Source of the DNA: Pseudomonas jessenii
GTDB lineage: Bacteria; Pseudomonadota; Gammaproteobacteria; Pseudomonadales; Pseudomonadaceae
Direction: 5' to 3'
Assembly (NCBI RefSeq): GCF_002236115.1
Contig: NZ_NIWT01000004.1
Location: 715,325 to 779,324 of the forward strand
DNA: 64,000 nt
Shown here: in pieces, positions 23,695-32,734 of the stretch
Position numbering within the stretch: the first letter of the stretch is position 1
Layout of the letters: the number at the start of each line of letters is the position of its first letter
Notes under the pieces: model-generated
Database searches by the model: none
Told to the model about the DNA's origin: nothing
What the model saw: the letters and a program-made list of their open reading frames with translations, nothing else
Program-made: the position numbers and the translations under genes

Positions 23695-23913
23695 TTACTT
23701 GATCGACCCGGACGCTGCTTGCAACTGCGCCTCGACTTCAGCGCAGCGCGGGCACAGGCACGAGGCGTCGCGCAGTTCCGCCGGCAGCGCCTGGAGCACC
23801 GCCGGGTCGATGCTGACGCCGTAGCACCAGCAGGCGCGGTCGGCGGTTCGCGGGTCGGCCAGGGCGCAGTCGTTGGATGCACCGCAGGCCGGGCAGAGGT
23901 CAGGCTGGTTCAT
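23695..23913 (-). CDS. Cysteine-rich CWC family protein
   Basis: A 72-residue protein with CPACGASNDCALA, ACWCYGVSI and CLCPRCA. The spaced cysteines match the CWC domain and probably bind zinc. Function is unknown. Its ATG lies inside the 3' end of the diguanylate cyclase gene (14-base overlap), so the two are translationally coupled, and rsuA follows closely. Confidence 0.85.
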   Translation of the reverse strand: MNQPDLCPACGASNDCALADPRTADRACWCYGVSIDPAVLQALPAELRDASCLCPRCAEVEAQLQAASGSIK

Positions 23914-25393
23914 AGCTGAAGTGAGGTTTTTCCACGCAGGTTCGGTTACGGCCAGTTTGCTTGGCCCGATACATCGCATGATCCGCCCGTGACAGCAGGC
24001 TGTGCAAGGTGTCATCGGGCTGCTGGGTGGTGAGGCCGATGCTGACGGTCACATGCAAGGCCTGACTGTTGTAGGCATAGCGCTGTTGTTCCACGTGCTG
24101 GCGAATTTTCTCGGCAATCATCAGGCCGGTCTTACCGTCGGTATCCTTGAGTAGCACGATGAACTCTTCACCACCCCAGCGGCAGACGATGTCGGAGTGC
24201 CGCAGGCAACTTTCCAGATCCCGGGCGAAACCGATCAGTACCTGGTCGCCGGCCAGGTGGCCGTAGGTGTCGTTCAGCGCCTTGAAGTGATCCAGGTCCA
24301 GCAGCAAAGCGGTCAGCGGCTTGGGCTCGCGCCGGGCTTCGTGCATGGCCTGCGCGGCCAGCAGGTCGAAGCCGCGACGGTTGGGCAGTTCGGTCAGGCT
24401 GTCGAGGATGGCCTGGGCCTGGATCTTGTCCTGATAGCGTTTGATCACCCGGTTGAGCAGGGCCAGCACGATCAAGGTGACCAGCAAGCAGATCAGCAGG
24501 TTGAGGTACAGCGACTGGCGGATTTCACCGAGGGCGCTGTCTTCGCGTTTGTCGACGAACAGGTACCAGTTCAGCTCCGGGATAAACCGCACGTTGAGGA
24601 AATGCCCCTGGCCCTGCACGGAGTATTCATAGCTGCCGCTGTGGGGTTTGGGCAGCCGGCTGACCAGGTCTTTCATGCTGTCGAGTTCGCTGAGTTTCTG
24701 CCCGATGTGCGCACCCTGCGGACCCCCTTCGGCGCCGGTGAGCACCAGGCGCCCGAAGTTGTCGACGAAATACACACTGCGTTGATAGCGCTGCTGGTAC
24801 TTGTCGATCAGCTTGATCACGGCATCGACGGTCAGGCCAACCCCGGCCGCGCCGATGAATCGGCTGTTGTAGTCGTAGACCTTGTAGTTGATGAAGAAGG
24901 TCAGGTTGTCCTTGTTGGCGAGATCCGGGTCGACGTTGATCTCGTACGGATCCTTCATGTCCCGCACGCGAAAGTACCAGGCATCGCGGGGCTCGGTGGT
25001 CTTGACCTGCTTGAGCACACCCTTGGCGTGGTAGTAGGTCAGGCTGGTGTTGGAGACGAAGAACGCGGTGTAGGCGCCGTAGTGGGTCATGACCTCGTTG
25101 AGGTAACGGGTCATCTGGTCGGAGTCCTTTTCACCATTGACCACCCAGTCGCGCATGAAGGTGTCGCGGGCCATCATCGAGGAAATCAGGATCGGCCTGA
25201 CGAGGTCTTTCTGGATTTCCGAGTAGACCGTATCCGACGTCAGCGGCAGTTCGGTGTTGACGATGTTGTCGCGGATCGAGGCCCGGGAGGCGTAGTAACT
25301 GAGGAAGGAGGTGGCGAGGAAACCTGCGCCCAGCAATGCGACCAGCGTGAGCACCAACGAACGTTGAGAGTACAGCGGCGAGCGAAGCGGCAT
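23900..25393 (-). CDS. Membrane diguanylate cyclase (dCache-GGDEF)
   Basis: A 497-residue inner-membrane sensor: TM1 (about 12-34), a periplasmic dCache-type ligand domain (about 35-293), TM2 (about 296-316) and a cytosolic GGDEF domain. The active site is GGEEF (407-411), an accepted functional variant, and RHSD five residues before it is an intact inhibitory site. It should make c-di-GMP in response to an external small molecule. The start at 25393 follows TGGAACTGCC; 25414 is an alternative. Confidence 0.9.
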   Translation of the reverse strand: MPLRSPLYSQRSLVLTLVALLGAGFLATSFLSYYASRASIRDNIVNTELPLTSDTVYSEIQKDLVRPILISSMMARDTFMRDWVVNGEKDSDQMTRYLNEVMTHYGAYTAFFVSNTSLTYYHAKGVLKQVKTTEPRDAWYFRVRDMKDPYEINVDPDLANKDNLTFFINYKVYDYNSRFIGAAGVGLTVDAVIKLIDKYQQRYQRSVYFVDNFGRLVLTGAEGGPQGAHIGQKLSELDSMKDLVSRLPKPHSGSYEYSVQGQGHFLNVRFIPELNWYLFVDKREDSALGEIRQSLYLNLLICLLVTLIVLALLNRVIKRYQDKIQAQAILDSLTELPNRRGFDLLAAQAMHEARREPKPLTALLLDLDHFKALNDTYGHLAGDQVLIGFARDLESCLRHSDIVCRWGGEEFIVLLKDTDGKTGLMIAEKIRQHVEQQRYAYNSQALHVTVSIGLTTQQPDDTLHSLLSRADHAMYRAKQTGRNRTCVEKPHFSYEPA

Positions 25394-25481
25394 GGCAGTT
25401 CCATTGGCAGTCATCCGATGGTTGCATTCTAATGGCACTGCGGGGAAATAACCCATGTTCCACGGAGGTTGCGCGTGGTCC

Positions 25482-25572
25482 TTGTGGGAGCTAGCTTGCT
25501 CGCGATGGCGGTGTGTCAGTCACATCAATCGTGAATGTGCTGACGCCATCGCGAGCAAGCTCGCTCCCACAG
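25482..25572. repeat. REP doublet
   Basis: TGTGGGAGCTAGCTTGCTCG and inverted GCGAGCAAGCTCGCTCCCAC, at the 3' end of the guanidine operon. Confidence 0.9.
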
Positions 25573-25600
25573 GGGTTGGTGTTGCATGTGAGTCTGGTGT

Positions 25601-27379
25601 TTAGCCGAGTGTTTTCAGATACATCCGCCACCCGCCCAAATGGCTGATGTCCACCGCGCCCTCCAGCCCATACGCCTCGCAGATAAACCCGCTCTCCCAG
25701 CGACCGTCCGCCAGTTGCACCTTGCCCAATCCCAATGGCGCCGGAATTCCGGTCAGGAACGAGCCCAACTCGCTGCTCGGCAACTCCCAGACTTCCACCG
25801 CAATCGCCACGCCGCCATCCTTCACGCGGACCATGCCCGGACGAAACGGCGGGCCGCCGGCCAGGGCATGGAGTTGATAGTCCGGTGAGCTGAATGTCGT
25901 TTCCACCAAACGGGCACCGCGCTGCTTGAGCTGCCAGTTCAACGCCAACCCGTCCAGGTGCGCCCCACAGACCACCAGTCGCGCTCGATCATGGCGTGCA
26001 ACCGTCGCCGGTGCAGGCGCGGACAGGCCTTGCTGACGCTGCAAGGCATCCGCCACGCCCAACAGATACTGATCGGTAAAGGCCCGGCCAAACAGCGTCA
26101 CGCCCCAGGGCAGGCCGTTGTCCATGAACGCGCCGGGCACAGCAACGGCGGCGTAGTCGAGCAGGTTCATGAAGTTGGTGTAGTAGCCCAGTTCCGAATT
26201 GCGCAGCACCGGTTCGGCCTCGAGTTCCGCCAGCGTCACCGGGCGGCCGATGGTTGGCGTGACGACGCAATCCAGGCCTTGCAGTGCTGTGTCGCACAGG
26301 GCTTTGAGCGCTTGCAGCCGGTATTGGGCGCGGAAGGTTTGTACGCCGTCGACGGCGGGTGCCTTGGCCAATACGGCGCGAATCACCGGCAACACGGCCT
26401 CCGGGTTTTGCGCCATCAACTCCCCGGCCACGCTGTAGCGCTCGGCCACCCACGGGCCTTCATAGAGCAAGCGTGCAGCCTCCAGAAACGGCGACAGGTC
26501 CAGTTCCACTGCTTCGCCGCCCAGGGCCTTGAGGCGGTCGATGGCATCACCGAACAACAGTGGGCCTTCAGGGCAACCGAAGAATTGCAGGTCCTGTGCA
26601 CGGGGTACGCCGAAACGGAAGGGGCGTGGTGTACCGAACGCCGAACCGTCGTTCCACAGCGGGTTACTGCGGCTGTATTCGTCCCGAGGGTCCAGGCGTG
26701 CGGTGAGCGCCAGCAACTGACTGGCTTCCCGCGCCGTGGCGGTGAAGGTAGTGACGCAATCCAGCGTACGACAGGCCGGAACCACGCCAGCCGTCGAGAT
26801 CAGGCCCTTGGTGGCCTTCAGGCCGACCAGGTTGTTCAACGCCGCCGGCACACGACCGGAGCCGGCGGTGTCGGTGCCCAGCGCAAAGCTCGCGACCCCG
26901 AGCGCCACCGCCAGCGACGATCCGGCGCTGGAACCGCCCGACGGATACTCCGGCAATACGCTGTTGGGGCACGCGCCGTAGGGTGAGCGGCTGCCATTGA
27001 GCCCCGTGGCGAACTGGTCGAGATTGGTCTTGCCCAGCGGGATCGCACCAAGGGCCAGAAGTTGTTCGACGATGGTCGCCGAGCGCTCCGGCACGTAGGC
27101 GAATGCCGGGCACGCCGCCGTGGTCGCAATGCCCGCCAGGTCGATGTTGTCCTTGATCGCGAACGGCACGCCATACAGCGGCAGGCTGTCGAGGTCGCGA
27201 CCATCGAGGGCGGCGAGGTAAGGCTCCAGTTCAGCGACACTGAGCAAATGGATGAACAGGTGATAGTCCGGGTTCAGTGCCGCGGCTTTGTCCCGCAGTT
27301 GCAGCAGCAATTGCCGTGGCGTGGTGCAGCCTTCGCGATAAGCGCCGCGCAGGGCGTCGAGTTGCAGATTGATGTTCAT
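25601..27379 (-). CDS. atzF: Allophanate hydrolase
   Basis: A 592-residue two-domain enzyme. The N-terminal amidase-signature domain shows YGVPFAIKDNIDLAG (catalytic Lys) and GGSSAGSSLAVALG plus GTDTAGSGRVPAALN (Ser-cisSer). The C-terminal AtzF-type domain begins about residue 460 (RARLVVCGAHLDGLALNWQL). It hydrolyses allophanate to 2 NH3 and 2 CO2. As last gene of the operon it completes guanidine (or urea) nitrogen release. The start at 27379 lies 25 bases after the carboxylase stop. Confidence 0.93.
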   Translation of the reverse strand: MNINLQLDALRGAYREGCTTPRQLLLQLRDKAAALNPDYHLFIHLLSVAELEPYLAALDGRDLDSLPLYGVPFAIKDNIDLAGIATTAACPAFAYVPERSATIVEQLLALGAIPLGKTNLDQFATGLNGSRSPYGACPNSVLPEYPSGGSSAGSSLAVALGVASFALGTDTAGSGRVPAALNNLVGLKATKGLISTAGVVPACRTLDCVTTFTATAREASQLLALTARLDPRDEYSRSNPLWNDGSAFGTPRPFRFGVPRAQDLQFFGCPEGPLLFGDAIDRLKALGGEAVELDLSPFLEAARLLYEGPWVAERYSVAGELMAQNPEAVLPVIRAVLAKAPAVDGVQTFRAQYRLQALKALCDTALQGLDCVVTPTIGRPVTLAELEAEPVLRNSELGYYTNFMNLLDYAAVAVPGAFMDNGLPWGVTLFGRAFTDQYLLGVADALQRQQGLSAPAPATVARHDRARLVVCGAHLDGLALNWQLKQRGARLVETTFSSPDYQLHALAGGPPFRPGMVRVKDGGVAIAVEVWELPSSELGSFLTGIPAPLGLGKVQLADGRWESGFICEAYGLEGAVDISHLGGWRMYLKTLG

Positions 27380-27404
27380 GGCATGAGTCCTTTTCAAAAT
27401 GGGT

Positions 27405-30400
27405 TCAGTCAAGTTCCAGCACCACGACGCGCTGCCCGGCGCGCACCGCCGAACCCGGTTGCACGCGAATCTCGCGTACCACGCCGGCCATTGGCGCGAG
27501 CAGGGGGATTTCCATCTTCATCGACTCCAGGATCACCAGCACATCGCCGGCCGCGACCCGACTGCCGGCCTGGACCTGAACCTGCCAGAGGTTGCCGGCG
27601 ATGTGGCTGTCGACGCTCTGTTGGCCGTTTTCCAGCGGTGCATCCTCGATGGCCTCCGGGGCCGCTTCTTCACTGTCGAAATGCGCCTGGCCACTGGCGA
27701 TCCAGCGTTCGCGCTCGGCATTGAATGCGCCTTTTTGCTGATCGCGAAACGCCTCGATGGTCTCAGCTTCCCTGGCCAGGAACGCCTGGTAATCCGCCAG
27801 ATTCAACTGGCTGTGCTCGATGTTCAGGTCGAAGCGCCCGAGGGGGAAATCCCGGCGGATGCGCAGCAGTTCATCGGCGCTGACCGGGTAGAAACGGATC
27901 TGGTCGAAAAACCGCAGCAACCAGGGTTTGCCATCGAACGCGGCGACTTCGCGGTAGCGGTTCCACATCTGCAACGTGCGCCCGACAAACTGATAGCCGC
28001 CGGGGCCTTCCATGCCGTAGACGCACATGTAGGCGCCACCGATGCCCACCGAGTTTTCCGCGGTCCAGGTGCGCGCCGGGTTGTACTTGGTGGTCACCAG
28101 GCGATGGCGCGGGTCGAGCGGGGTGGCGACCGGGGCGCCGAGGTAGACGTCGCCCAGGCCCATCACCAGGTAACTGGCGTCGAACACTGTGCGCTGCACT
28201 TCATCGAGGTTCGGCAGGTCGTTGATGCGGCGGATGAACTCCAGGTTGCTCGGGCACCACGGCGCGTCCTTGCGCACCGTGGTCATGTATTTCTCGATGG
28301 CCAACTGGCACGCCGGGTCGTCCCAGGACAGTGGCAGATGCACGATGCGCGAGGGCACTTGCAGGTCCTTGGCGGCGCACACGGCGTCCCATTCGCCGGC
28401 GACGATGCCGAGCAGGTCGGACAGCGGCAGTTGCTCGGGTTGGTAGTGGACCTGCAGTGAGCGAATGCCGGGGGTGAGGTCGATCACACCGTGCAGGTCT
28501 TTGCTTTCCAGCGCCTGCATCAGGGCGTGGGCGCGGAAACGCAGGACCAGATCGAGTTCCGGGGCGCCGATTTCCAGCAGCAGGTGGGTGTCGCCGGACA
28601 GTCTTGCGACCAGCCGGGTGTCGTCCTGCCCAATGTCCAATACCACAGGCGACTCAATCCCCTGTGGGAGCGAGCTTGCTCGCGATGACGGCATCACATC
28701 CGACATCTGTGTGACTGAAACACCGCTATCGCGAGCAAGCTCGCTCCCACAGTGATCCCATTTCAAGGCGAGGCTGCGGGCGGTCTTGAGGTCGACGGGC
28801 AAGAACTGCACCTTGTCCCCGGCCTTGAGCTGCCCCAGTTGCCAAAGATCCGCCTCGATCACGGTCACCGGGCACACGAACCCGCCAAGGCTCGGGCCAT
28901 CCGGGCCGAGGATCACCGGCATGTCACCGGTAAAATCCACCGCGCCGATCGCATACGGATTGTCGTGGATGTTCGACGGATGCAAACCGGCTTCACCGCC
29001 GTCGGCACGCACCCACTCAGGCTTCGGTCCGATCAGGCGAACGCCGGTACGGCTGGAGTTGAAATGCACTTCCCACTGCGTGGCGAAGAAGGTGCCGATG
29101 TAGTTTTGCGTGAAGTATTCCGGGGCGCCGTGGGGGCCGTAGATCACGCGAATCTGCCGAACTGCCGGCAACTTGGTGGCCTGTTCTTCAGCCAGTTGCT
29201 GACCGGCACTGCGATCATTCAGGGCTGGCAGGTGCAACACATCACCGGCTCGCAACGCGCGACCACCGTGGCCGCCAAACTGGCCGAGGGTGAAGGTGCT
29301 TTTGCTGCCCAGATAGTCCGGCACTTGCAGGCCGCCGCGCAGGCACAGATAGGTGCGCGCACCTGCGCCTGCGATGGTGCCAAGGCTCAACATTGCGCCC
29401 GCTGGAATCAGCAGTGCCGTGTTCATCGGTACGCTTTCGCCGTTCAAAGCCAGCGGAATCACCGCGCCGGTCACCGTCACCACCGTCTCGCAATTGAAGC
29501 GCAGCAACGGTCCGCTCATGGTGATTTCCAGCGCCGCCGCGCCTTCGTCATTGCCCAGCAAACGGTTGCCCAGGCGCAGCGCGCGACTGTCCATCGGCCC
29601 GGATGGCGGTACGCCCACCGCCCAGTAACCGAGTCGGCCGGGATAGTCCTGAACGCTGGTCTGGGTGCCGGCGCTGAGCACCTCGAAGGTGTTGGCCTGA
29701 TACACCAGGCCTTCCAGGCAACGGGTCCATGGCTGGCCGCTGGCGAAAGGCACATCGAGCAGAATCTGCCGCAGGTAGTCGCGGTTGGTTTCCACGCCGT
29801 AGAGCAGGCTGGCCCCCAGCGCCTGATGCAGATCCGTGCTGGCCTCTTCGCGAGTTGGCGCCCAACTGATGACCTTGGCGATCATCGGGTCGAAGTAGGG
29901 CGGGATCTCGCAGCCAGCCTCGACCCAGGTGTCGATACGCAATTGAATGCCATTGGCCACCGGGAAATCCACGGCGGTTAGCAAGCCTGGGCTGGGTTGA
30001 AAGTCGCGACCCGGATCTTCGGCATACAACCGCGCCTGAATCGCATGACCCACCGGTTGCAAACCCTGCATCAGTTCGCACAGGGGCGGCAGATCGCCGG
30101 CCGCCAGTTGCACCATCCAGCGCACCAGGTCGACGCCCCACACCTGTTCGGTGACACCGTGTTCTACCTGCAAACGGGTGTTCACTTCCAGGAAGTAGAA
30201 GCGCTGGGCCTCGCTGTCGAACACAAACTCCACGGTGCCGGCGCTGCGGTAATTCACCGCTTTGGCCAGTTTGATCGCCGCCGCGCACAGTTCATCGGCC
30301 ATGCCGTCGGGCAGGTTCGGTGCCGGGGTTTCCTCGAGGACTTTCTGGTTGCGGCGTTGTACCGAGCAGTCACGCACGCCGAGGGCGATCACTTCGCCGC

Positions 30401-31049
30401 GACCGTCGCCGAACACCTGTACTTCCAGGTGCCGGGCGCGCTGGATGTACTTTTCGATGAACACCCCGGCGTCGCTGAAATTGTTCTGGCCCAGGCGCTT
30501 GACCGCTTCGAAGGATTCGCTCAACTCGGCCGCGCTGCGGCACACGCGCATGCCGATGCCGCCACCGCCAGCGGTGCTCTTGAGCATCACCGGGTAGCCG
30601 ACCTGTTCACCGGCCAGCAGCGCGGCATCGAGGCTGTCGAGCAGTTCGGTGCCTTCGAGCATCGGCACGCCGTGTTGTTTGGCCAGGGCGCGTGCGGTGT
30701 GCTTGAGGCCGAACACCCGCAGTTGTTCGGGCGTCGGGCCGATGAAGGCGATATTGGCGGCCTCGCAGGCTTCGGCGAACGCGGCGTTTTCCGAAAGAAA
30801 GCCGTAGCCGGGATGGATCGCGGTGGCGCCGGTGGACTTGGCGATGGCGAGGATCTTGTCGACCGCCAGGTAAGTTCCAGCTGCTGCACCTTCACCGAGG
30901 CTGTGGGCCTCATCGGCTTGCAGGATGTGCAGGCTGGCGGCATCGGCTTCGGAGTACACGGCAACGCCCTGCACTTGCAGTTCACGCAGGGTCCGCAGGA
31001 TGCGACAGGCAATGGCGCCACGGTTGGCAATCAGGACTTTTTCGAACAT
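27405..31049 (-). CDS. Biotin-dependent urea/guanidine carboxylase, with in-frame REP insertion
   Basis: A 1214-residue single-chain biotin carboxylase. Order: biotin carboxylase N-terminal, ATP-grasp (TAGGGGIGMRVC loop) and C-terminal domains (1-450); KipA-like then KipI-like carboxyltransferase parts (about 470-1060); and a biotinyl domain with ESMKMEI, biotin at about Lys1178. Homologues are called urea carboxylase, but the guanidine-I riboswitch and the DUF1989 pair argue for guanidine as substrate, giving carboxyguanidine. Residues about 766-796 are encoded by a REP doublet (28662-28752) that keeps the frame, placed between the two carboxyltransferase modules. Confidence 0.92.
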   Translation of the reverse strand: MFEKVLIANRGAIACRILRTLRELQVQGVAVYSEADAASLHILQADEAHSLGEGAAAGTYLAVDKILAIAKSTGATAIHPGYGFLSENAAFAEACEAANIAFIGPTPEQLRVFGLKHTARALAKQHGVPMLEGTELLDSLDAALLAGEQVGYPVMLKSTAGGGGIGMRVCRSAAELSESFEAVKRLGQNNFSDAGVFIEKYIQRARHLEVQVFGDGRGEVIALGVRDCSVQRRNQKVLEETPAPNLPDGMADELCAAAIKLAKAVNYRSAGTVEFVFDSEAQRFYFLEVNTRLQVEHGVTEQVWGVDLVRWMVQLAAGDLPPLCELMQGLQPVGHAIQARLYAEDPGRDFQPSPGLLTAVDFPVANGIQLRIDTWVEAGCEIPPYFDPMIAKVISWAPTREEASTDLHQALGASLLYGVETNRDYLRQILLDVPFASGQPWTRCLEGLVYQANTFEVLSAGTQTSVQDYPGRLGYWAVGVPPSGPMDSRALRLGNRLLGNDEGAAALEITMSGPLLRFNCETVVTVTGAVIPLALNGESVPMNTALLIPAGAMLSLGTIAGAGARTYLCLRGGLQVPDYLGSKSTFTLGQFGGHGGRALRAGDVLHLPALNDRSAGQQLAEEQATKLPAVRQIRVIYGPHGAPEYFTQNYIGTFFATQWEVHFNSSRTGVRLIGPKPEWVRADGGEAGLHPSNIHDNPYAIGAVDFTGDMPVILGPDGPSLGGFVCPVTVIEADLWQLGQLKAGDKVQFLPVDLKTARSLALKWDHCGSELARDSGVSVTQMSDVMPSSRASSLPQGIESPVVLDIGQDDTRLVARLSGDTHLLLEIGAPELDLVLRFRAHALMQALESKDLHGVIDLTPGIRSLQVHYQPEQLPLSDLLGIVAGEWDAVCAAKDLQVPSRIVHLPLSWDDPACQLAIEKYMTTVRKDAPWCPSNLEFIRRINDLPNLDEVQRTVFDASYLVMGLGDVYLGAPVATPLDPRHRLVTTKYNPARTWTAENSVGIGGAYMCVYGMEGPGGYQFVGRTLQMWNRYREVAAFDGKPWLLRFFDQIRFYPVSADELLRIRRDFPLGRFDLNIEHSQLNLADYQAFLAREAETIEAFRDQQKGAFNAERERWIASGQAHFDSEEAAPEAIEDAPLENGQQSVDSHIAGNLWQVQVQAGSRVAAGDVLVILESMKMEIPLLAPMAGVVREIRVQPGSAVRAGQRVVVLELD
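28662..28752. repeat. REP doublet inside a coding sequence
   Basis: CTGTGGGAGCGAGCTTGCTC and inverted GAGCAAGCTCGCTCCCACAG lie wholly within the carboxylase gene. They are translated as about 31 extra residues, including CGSELARD and SSRASSLPQ, without a stop codon. Confidence 0.92.
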
Positions 31050-31154
31050 GGCATAACCCCTGGAGGGGATGCGGGCCGTCCCGCAGTTTTTCGATGAGAG
31101 CCGGGGTCGTCCCCGACGGAAAAAAACAATTCTCTAAAACACACCACCGAACAC

Positions 31155-31256
31155 CTGTAGGAGCGAGCCTGCTCGCGATGGTCGTGAACGATTACGCGTG
31201 AAACCAGATGCCCAGCGGTGGCTTCGGTTTTTTCGCGAGCGAGCTCGCTCCTACAG
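31155..31256. repeat. REP doublet, CTGTAGGAG subtype
   Basis: CTGTAGGAGCGAGCCTGCTC and inverted GCGAGCGAGCTCGCTCCTAC fill most of the 293-base gap between the second DUF1989 gene and the carboxylase gene inside the operon. No gene is seen in this gap. Confidence 0.88.
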
Positions 31257-31342
31257 GGGGTGGTGGTGTTCCTGAGGTTTGAGGCACTGGCCGGAACGGG
31301 CCTGGCACAAGGCGAACAACCAGCGACGCAACCGCGAGAGCT

Positions 31343-31984
31343 TCAGTTCCATACCAGCAGCTCCGCAGGGGTGGGGTTGTAGGCGTTGCAGGGGTTGTTC
31401 AGTTGCGGGCAGTTGGAGATCAGCACGATCACGTCCATCTCGGCCCGCAGGTCGACGTACTTGCCCGGTGCCGAGATGCCGTCTTCGAAGGTCAGGCCGC
31501 CGTCGGCAGTGACCGGCACGTTCATGAAGAAGTTGATATTCGGCCCGATGTCGCCCTTGCCCAGGCGGCCATCGTGAGCACAGGCGCGCAGGTAGTTGTC
31601 GCGGCAGCTGTGCATGTAGCGTTTTTCCAGGGCGTAGCGCACGGTGTTGCTCTCTTGCGCACAGGCGCCGCCGAGGGTGTCGTGACGCCCGCAAGTGTCG
31701 GCGACGATGGTCAGCATCGGCTTGCCGAGGTTGGAATACAGCACGCTGCCAGTGCTCAGGTACACGCTGTTTTGCCGACGCAGGGTGCGCTGCACGTCGT
31801 AGCGCTCCCTGGGATTGGCGAGGCTGTAGAACAGGGTGTCGACGGCTTGATTACCTTCAAGGTCGAGGATGCGCAGGGTCTGTCCGGCCTTGACCTCCAT
31901 CAGCCAAGGCTCGCCGGCGGGGATGGTGGCGCGGTAGATCGCGGTGTCTGGTTGCTTGTGAACGGTAGCGATTGCGAGTGACAT
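31343..31984 (-). CDS. DUF1989 protein, urea-amidolyase-associated protein 2 (carboxyguanidine deiminase subunit)
   Basis: A 213-residue DUF1989 protein. Family marks include EVKAGQTLRILDLEGNQAVD, VADTCGRHDTLGGAC and HSCRDNYLRAC with conserved Cys/His, and NINFFMNVPV. With its paralogue upstream it forms the pair once called UAAP1/2 and since shown in other bacteria to be carboxyguanidine deiminase (CgdAB), converting carboxyguanidine to allophanate. Which of the two is CgdA or CgdB I do not assign. It lies 11 bases after its paralogue. Confidence 0.9.
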   Translation of the reverse strand: MSLAIATVHKQPDTAIYRATIPAGEPWLMEVKAGQTLRILDLEGNQAVDTLFYSLANPRERYDVQRTLRRQNSVYLSTGSVLYSNLGKPMLTIVADTCGRHDTLGGACAQESNTVRYALEKRYMHSCRDNYLRACAHDGRLGKGDIGPNINFFMNVPVTADGGLTFEDGISAPGKYVDLRAEMDVIVLISNCPQLNNPCNAYNPTPAELLVWN

Positions 31985-31995
31985 GGCAGCGATCC

Positions 31996-32721
31996 TCAGG
32001 CAAACAAACGGTCGGTGTTGATGAAACCGCGCTCGTTTTCCGGGCGCGAGGTACGGCAGTGTTCGGCGACGGTGGCGTCGGCGTTCATCCAGCTGAGCTT
32101 CAGCGGTTTCGGTGCATATTCCGGCGACGGGTCCATCGGGTGCTGCAGGGCGGTGAGCACCACCAGGGTGTCCATCGGCGCGTACAACTCGATGTAGTCG
32201 CCAGCCTTGGAATTGCCCTCGACGAAATGGAAGCGCCCGGCTTCATCGACGTTCACGCGGCTGAACAGGTTGAGGGTCATCAATAGGTCGGACAGGCCCA
32301 GCCCCCACTTGCCCAGCTCCACCAACAGGTTGTCGGTACCGTTGCGAAAGAAGCCGTTGCGCAGTTCCTGATAGCGGCCCGCGCCGTACTTTTGCGCCAC
32401 TTCTTCAGCGCAGAGCACACCGCCCAGGCTGTCGCTCCAGCCGCAGGTGTCAGCGGTGATGGCGGCCAGCACGCGGCCCATGTCCGAGTACAGGCAGTGG
32501 CTGGCGGTGAGCTTGGCGGTGTGTTGGCATTTGAGGCTGTCGGGCAGGTTCAGCCGTTCGGTTTTTTCATTGGCGTTGAGCAACGTCAGGCTGACATTGG
32601 CGCCGCCACGCAGGTCGGTCAGGCGCAGCAATTGGCCGCGTTTGAGCACGAAGGAACGATGGCCGCCGCCGGGGAGCATTTCCTCGGCGAAGGGCGGGAA
32701 CAGTCGGGTCGAATCAGTCAT
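31996..32721 (-). CDS. DUF1989 protein, urea-amidolyase-associated protein 1 (carboxyguanidine deiminase subunit)
   Basis: A 241-residue DUF1989 protein paralogous to the next gene. GQLLRLTDLRGGANVSLTLL, ITADTCGWSDSLGGVLCAE and MTLNLFSRVNVDEAGRF correspond to the same motifs, with the Cys retained in the TADTCG segment. It is the partner subunit of carboxyguanidine deiminase. Start 32721 is chosen over 32790, which would overlap the ABC ATPase gene. It lies 13 bases after that gene, in the same operon. Confidence 0.9.
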   Translation of the reverse strand: MTDSTRLFPPFAEEMLPGGGHRSFVLKRGQLLRLTDLRGGANVSLTLLNANEKTERLNLPDSLKCQHTAKLTASHCLYSDMGRVLAAITADTCGWSDSLGGVLCAEEVAQKYGAGRYQELRNGFFRNGTDNLLVELGKWGLGLSDLLMTLNLFSRVNVDEAGRFHFVEGNSKAGDYIELYAPMDTLVVLTALQHPMDPSPEYAPKPLKLSWMNADATVAEHCRTSRPENERGFINTDRLFA

Positions 32722-32734
32722 GGGCAAAAACCTC

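Noticed and set aside
28662..28752. Carboxylase gene split by the REP into two genes or a pseudogene
   Set aside because: The frame continues through the insert without stop or frameshift, and both flanks match the family.
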